In this document: positions 61,795 to 64,000 of the stretch, piece by piece | Layout: each line of letters opens with the position of its first letter | Position numbering within the stretch: position 1 is the stretch's first letter | DNA from: JAIQFL01 sp035295745 | Lineage (GTDB): Bacteria; Acidobacteriota; Terriglobia; Bryobacterales; Bryobacteraceae | Length of the DNA stretch: 64,000 nucleotides | Assembly: GCA_035295745.1 (NCBI GenBank) | Contig: DATGIL010000076.1 | Coordinates: 124,001-188,000, forward strand | Reading direction: 5' to 3' | Translations under genes and position numbers: made by a program | Notes under the pieces: model-generated | The model's input: only the letters and a program-made list of their open reading frames with translations | What the model was told of the DNA's origin: nothing | Database searches by the model: none

Positions 61795-64000
61795 TCATTT
61801 GCACGATGGCATGGGAAGCACCACGGGCGCCACCGGCGACCGATTCTCCTTCGCCAGTTCCCCGTTTAAGTTCGCAAGGTCGGCCTTCATCAGTTCGTTC
61901 CAACTCTGCGTCGCCGTGGTCAGATCGTGGCAGTAGCTCTCGAATGCGGCCTGCATCACCGGCGTGGGCGCGGCATCCTGTCCATCCACCACCGACGCCA
62001 ACGAGCCAATGGAACGATTCAGCGCCGCGAAAGCCGGCGACTGTCGTCCTCCACGACCCCCTCCGCCGCCGAAACCGGCATCGTTACCTTGCAACCGCTG
62101 CGCCTTCTGATCGAACTCCTTCAACGCCGTAATGTCCTTCGACTTGCGCTCCAGCTCTTTCTGATCGCTCGCCAACGTCTGCCGCAGCGCGACAGCCTTT
62201 TTGTAGAAATCGTAGCTGGTGGCTACCAGGTCGAGAATCTTGCGTTCCAGCGTGAGCTGTTGGGTCAGCGCTTCGTTGGAAACGTCGACGCGCGGATCCA
62301 TCGCGACCACCAGCGGTTGCTCGAACGTCCTACCATTGACCGTGAGCCGCGCGCGATAATTGCCCGGCGTCACGATCGCTCCCAGGGGCAATCCCGGAGT
62401 GTTCTGATAAAGCGCGGAGATCGGATATTCGTGCCGCAGAACAGGTGGCGGGGCGTAGCGCAGATCCCAGACGAAACGATTCATGCCGGCATTCCGGGTG
62501 AGCGGATCGGGATGTCCCACCCAATATTCGGGTACGTTGGGCGGCGGCTCCGGCGCGGCGGGCTCGCTCTTGGTGGAATACTCGCGGACTACTTGGCCGG
62601 CGCTGTCGTAGATGGCTAGAGTGATATCTTGCGACGGCTCCGACCCTAAATAGAAGTCGAGAATCGCTCCGTTCGGGGGATTCTGTCCGGCCGGCATCTC
62701 CGGCGGTATGGGCGTGTCCTGATTCAGATCCAGACGCACGCGGAGTGCCTTCTCCGGCTTAAAGAGAAGCGCTGTCGTGCCAGGCACGTTGCGATCGATC
62801 TGCCGCAAAGGCGTGACGTCATCGAGAATCCAGAAGGCGCGGCCGTAAGTGGCTGCCACCAGGTCGTCGCCGTGCACTACCAGGTCCCGGACGCTGGTCG
62901 TGGGCATGTTGAGCTGCAAGGAACTCCAATGATCGCCTTCATCGAATGAAACGTACGCGGCATTTTCTGTTCCGGCATACAAGAGGCCCTTGCGCAGTGG
63001 GTCCTCGCGCACCACGCGCGCGAAGCACCCTTCGGCAACGCCCGCATCGGTCTCCTGCCAGGTCTTGCCGAAATCGTGCGTGCGATAGAAGTGCGCGCGG
63101 AAGTCGTTCTCGTCGTGGCGGTCGACCGCAAGATAAGCGGTGCCCGCATCGAAATGCGACGCCTCCACCATGCTGATCTGCGTCAGCGGTCCCAAACCCG
63201 GAGGTGAGACATTCTGCCACATCGCGCCATTGTCGCGAGTGAGTTGGACGACCCCGTTATTCGTACCTGCCCAGATCTCGCCAGCCGCTACCGGGGAGGG
63301 CGCGAACGCATTGATGGCAGCCCGATTGTTGGGCGCGATCGTCTCCTGCTGCTCCTGCGCCCGCGGACGGGCGGGCAGTCCAGGAGCCTCTCCCGCTGCC
63401 GATTCGGAAGCCGCTGGCGCTGGCGCATCCGCCCGCTTGGTCAGGTCGGGACTGATCGCCTTCCAGTGCATGCCGCCGTCGCGCGTCTCGAGGAGGAACT
63501 GCGTGCCCATGTAGAAGATGTGCCCATCCTGCGGCGAAAATGCCAGCGGCGGATTGGTCGCCATCCGGTACTCCGTGTCGCCGCGAATCACACTCGGTGA
63601 TACCGTGGCCACCTGGCGGTTGGTGCGGTCGATGCGCACCACGCCGCGGCTGGGACCGCCCGCATAGACGAAGTTGTTGTTCAGCGGATCGGGAACGATA
63701 TAGCCGAACTCGTATCCGCCGACGGGATCCCAATCCATGAAGGTGATCTCGCCATAGTCGCCGCGGCTCAGCGTGCCTACGGAACCGCTATCCTGCTGCG
63801 TCCCGTAAACCCAATAGGGGTAGCGATTATCGGTGGAGAGATGGTAGATCTGGCCGGTCGGCTGGTTGTACCAGGAACTCCAGGATTTGCCGCCATCCAT
63901 GCTGATGGTGGCGCCCTGATCGCTGGCCATAATCATGCGGCTCGAATCAGTCGGGTCGATCCACAGCGCGTGATTATCGTCGCCTCCGGGTGCACCTTTG
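61795..64000 (-). CDS. BNR/sortilin-type beta-propeller protein (5' end outside window)
   Basis: More than 730 residues visible. The frame is open to the last base, reading KGAPGGDDNHALWIDPTDSS before the first Met at 63936, so the true start is beyond the window. BNR/VPS10 propeller repeats are plain: ATISMDGGKSWSSWYN, LETRDGGMHWKAISPDL, YRTHDFGKTWQET, VSFDEGDHWSSLQLN. A later Ig-like region (about 480-560) and a helical C-terminus with a Gly-rich loop follow. This resembles the large glycosyl-hydrolase-like secreted proteins common in Acidobacteria. It is an unusual partner for polB, which starts with no space behind it. Confidence 0.88.
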   Translation of the reverse strand, partial: KGAPGGDDNHALWIDPTDSSRMIMASDQGATISMDGGKSWSSWYNQPTGQIYHLSTDNRYPYWVYGTQQDSGSVGTLSRGDYGEITFMDWDPVGGYEFGYIVPDPLNNNFVYAGGPSRGVVRIDRTNRQVATVSPSVIRGDTEYRMATNPPLAFSPQDGHIFYMGTQFLLETRDGGMHWKAISPDLTKRADAPAPAASESAAGEAPGLPARPRAQEQQETIAPNNRAAINAFAPSPVAAGEIWAGTNNGVVQLTRDNGAMWQNVSPPGLGPLTQISMVEASHFDAGTAYLAVDRHDENDFRAHFYRTHDFGKTWQETDAGVAEGCFARVVREDPLRKGLLYAGTENAAYVSFDEGDHWSSLQLNMPTTSVRDLVVHGDDLVAATYGRAFWILDDVTPLRQIDRNVPGTTALLFKPEKALRVRLDLNQDTPIPPEMPAGQNPPNGAILDFYLGSEPSQDITLAIYDSAGQVVREYSTKSEPAAPEPPPNVPEYWVGHPDPLTRNAGMNRFVWDLRYAPPPVLRHEYPISALYQNTPGLPLGAIVTPGNYRARLTVNGRTFEQPLVVAMDPRVDVSNEALTQQLTLERKILDLVATSYDFYKKAVALRQTLASDQKELERKSKDITALKEFDQKAQRLQGNDAGFGGGGGRGGRQSPAFAALNRSIGSLASVVDGQDAAPTPVMQAAFESYCHDLTTATQSWNELMKADLANLNGELAKENRSPVAPVVLPMPSCK

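Overview
This window most likely comes from an Acidobacteriota chromosome of the Solibacter/Bryobacter type. The evidence is gene content, not a marker gene. It has two Oar-like TonB-dependent receptors with carboxypeptidase-regulatory N-termini, a CRTAC1/ASPIC beta-propeller beside a multiheme cytochrome, a relic of an acidobacterial-style MacB/FtsX permease, BNR-propeller proteins, many secreted TPR proteins, Tat-exported Gfo/Idh proteins, and signal peptides ending in FAQ or SQ. GC content is high. I saw no tRNA, rRNA, CRISPR array or intact transposase.

Left part (1-16.2 kb). A TonB receptor cut by the window edge is followed 4 bp later by a secreted polygalacturonase-pectin methylesterase fusion, a compact pectin-use unit. 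Next come an unknown membrane-associated protein, a membrane pyrophosphatase (hppA), a TPR-TPR-RNase III run, a lone ParA ATPase, and an ABC importer whose binding protein resembles those found beside urea carboxylase.

Middle (16.2-31.4 kb). This holds an exported chorismate mutase, a secreted sugar-binding-like protein, a coupled Gfo/Idh oxidoreductase and glycosidase-like Tat protein, two TPR proteins, a FucP-like sugar permease, two coupled PD40 propeller proteins, an AraC regulator and a KimA-like K+ transporter.

31.4-46.5 kb. An 11-unit tandem repeat array is followed by a polyhydroxyalkanoate control locus: a phasin-like protein with six repeats diverges from a PhaR regulator that is cotranscribed with an ABC1/UbiB-type kinase. 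Two exact CTGC-N3-GCAG sites, the sequence reported for proteobacterial PhaR, lie between phasin and phaR. Then come a GNAT protein, a zinc alcohol dehydrogenase, the CRTAC1/heptaheme-TPR pair, two multi-membrane glycosyltransferases and a GT2 enzyme. A nested-palindrome (MITE-like) element sits between the two membrane glycosyltransferases.

Right part (46.7-64 kb). A second TonB receptor has its own candidate promoter and operator, and converges on a GH3 beta-glucosidase across a strong UUCG-loop terminator. A dead permease relic follows. The most notable unit is a tightly coupled seven-gene minus-strand operon (59069 to 52760). It encodes a Qrc/ACIII-like membrane redox complex (pentaheme cytochrome c, molybdopterin-family protein, four-cluster ferredoxin, NrfD-type membrane subunit) framed by two cysteine-rich GcvH-like proteins that appear to lack the lipoylation lysine. 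The window ends with a MNT nucleotidyltransferase relic, a family-B DNA polymerase and a truncated BNR-repeat protein.

Two dispersed repeat families cross the window. One has a core like GCGCGCGTAAGCAAGCG (five loci plus the array). The other carries nested palindromes (one full element, and one arm inside a coding sequence). Start codons were moved from the longest possible reading frame wherever signal peptides, ribosome binding sites or ATGA overlaps showed a better site.
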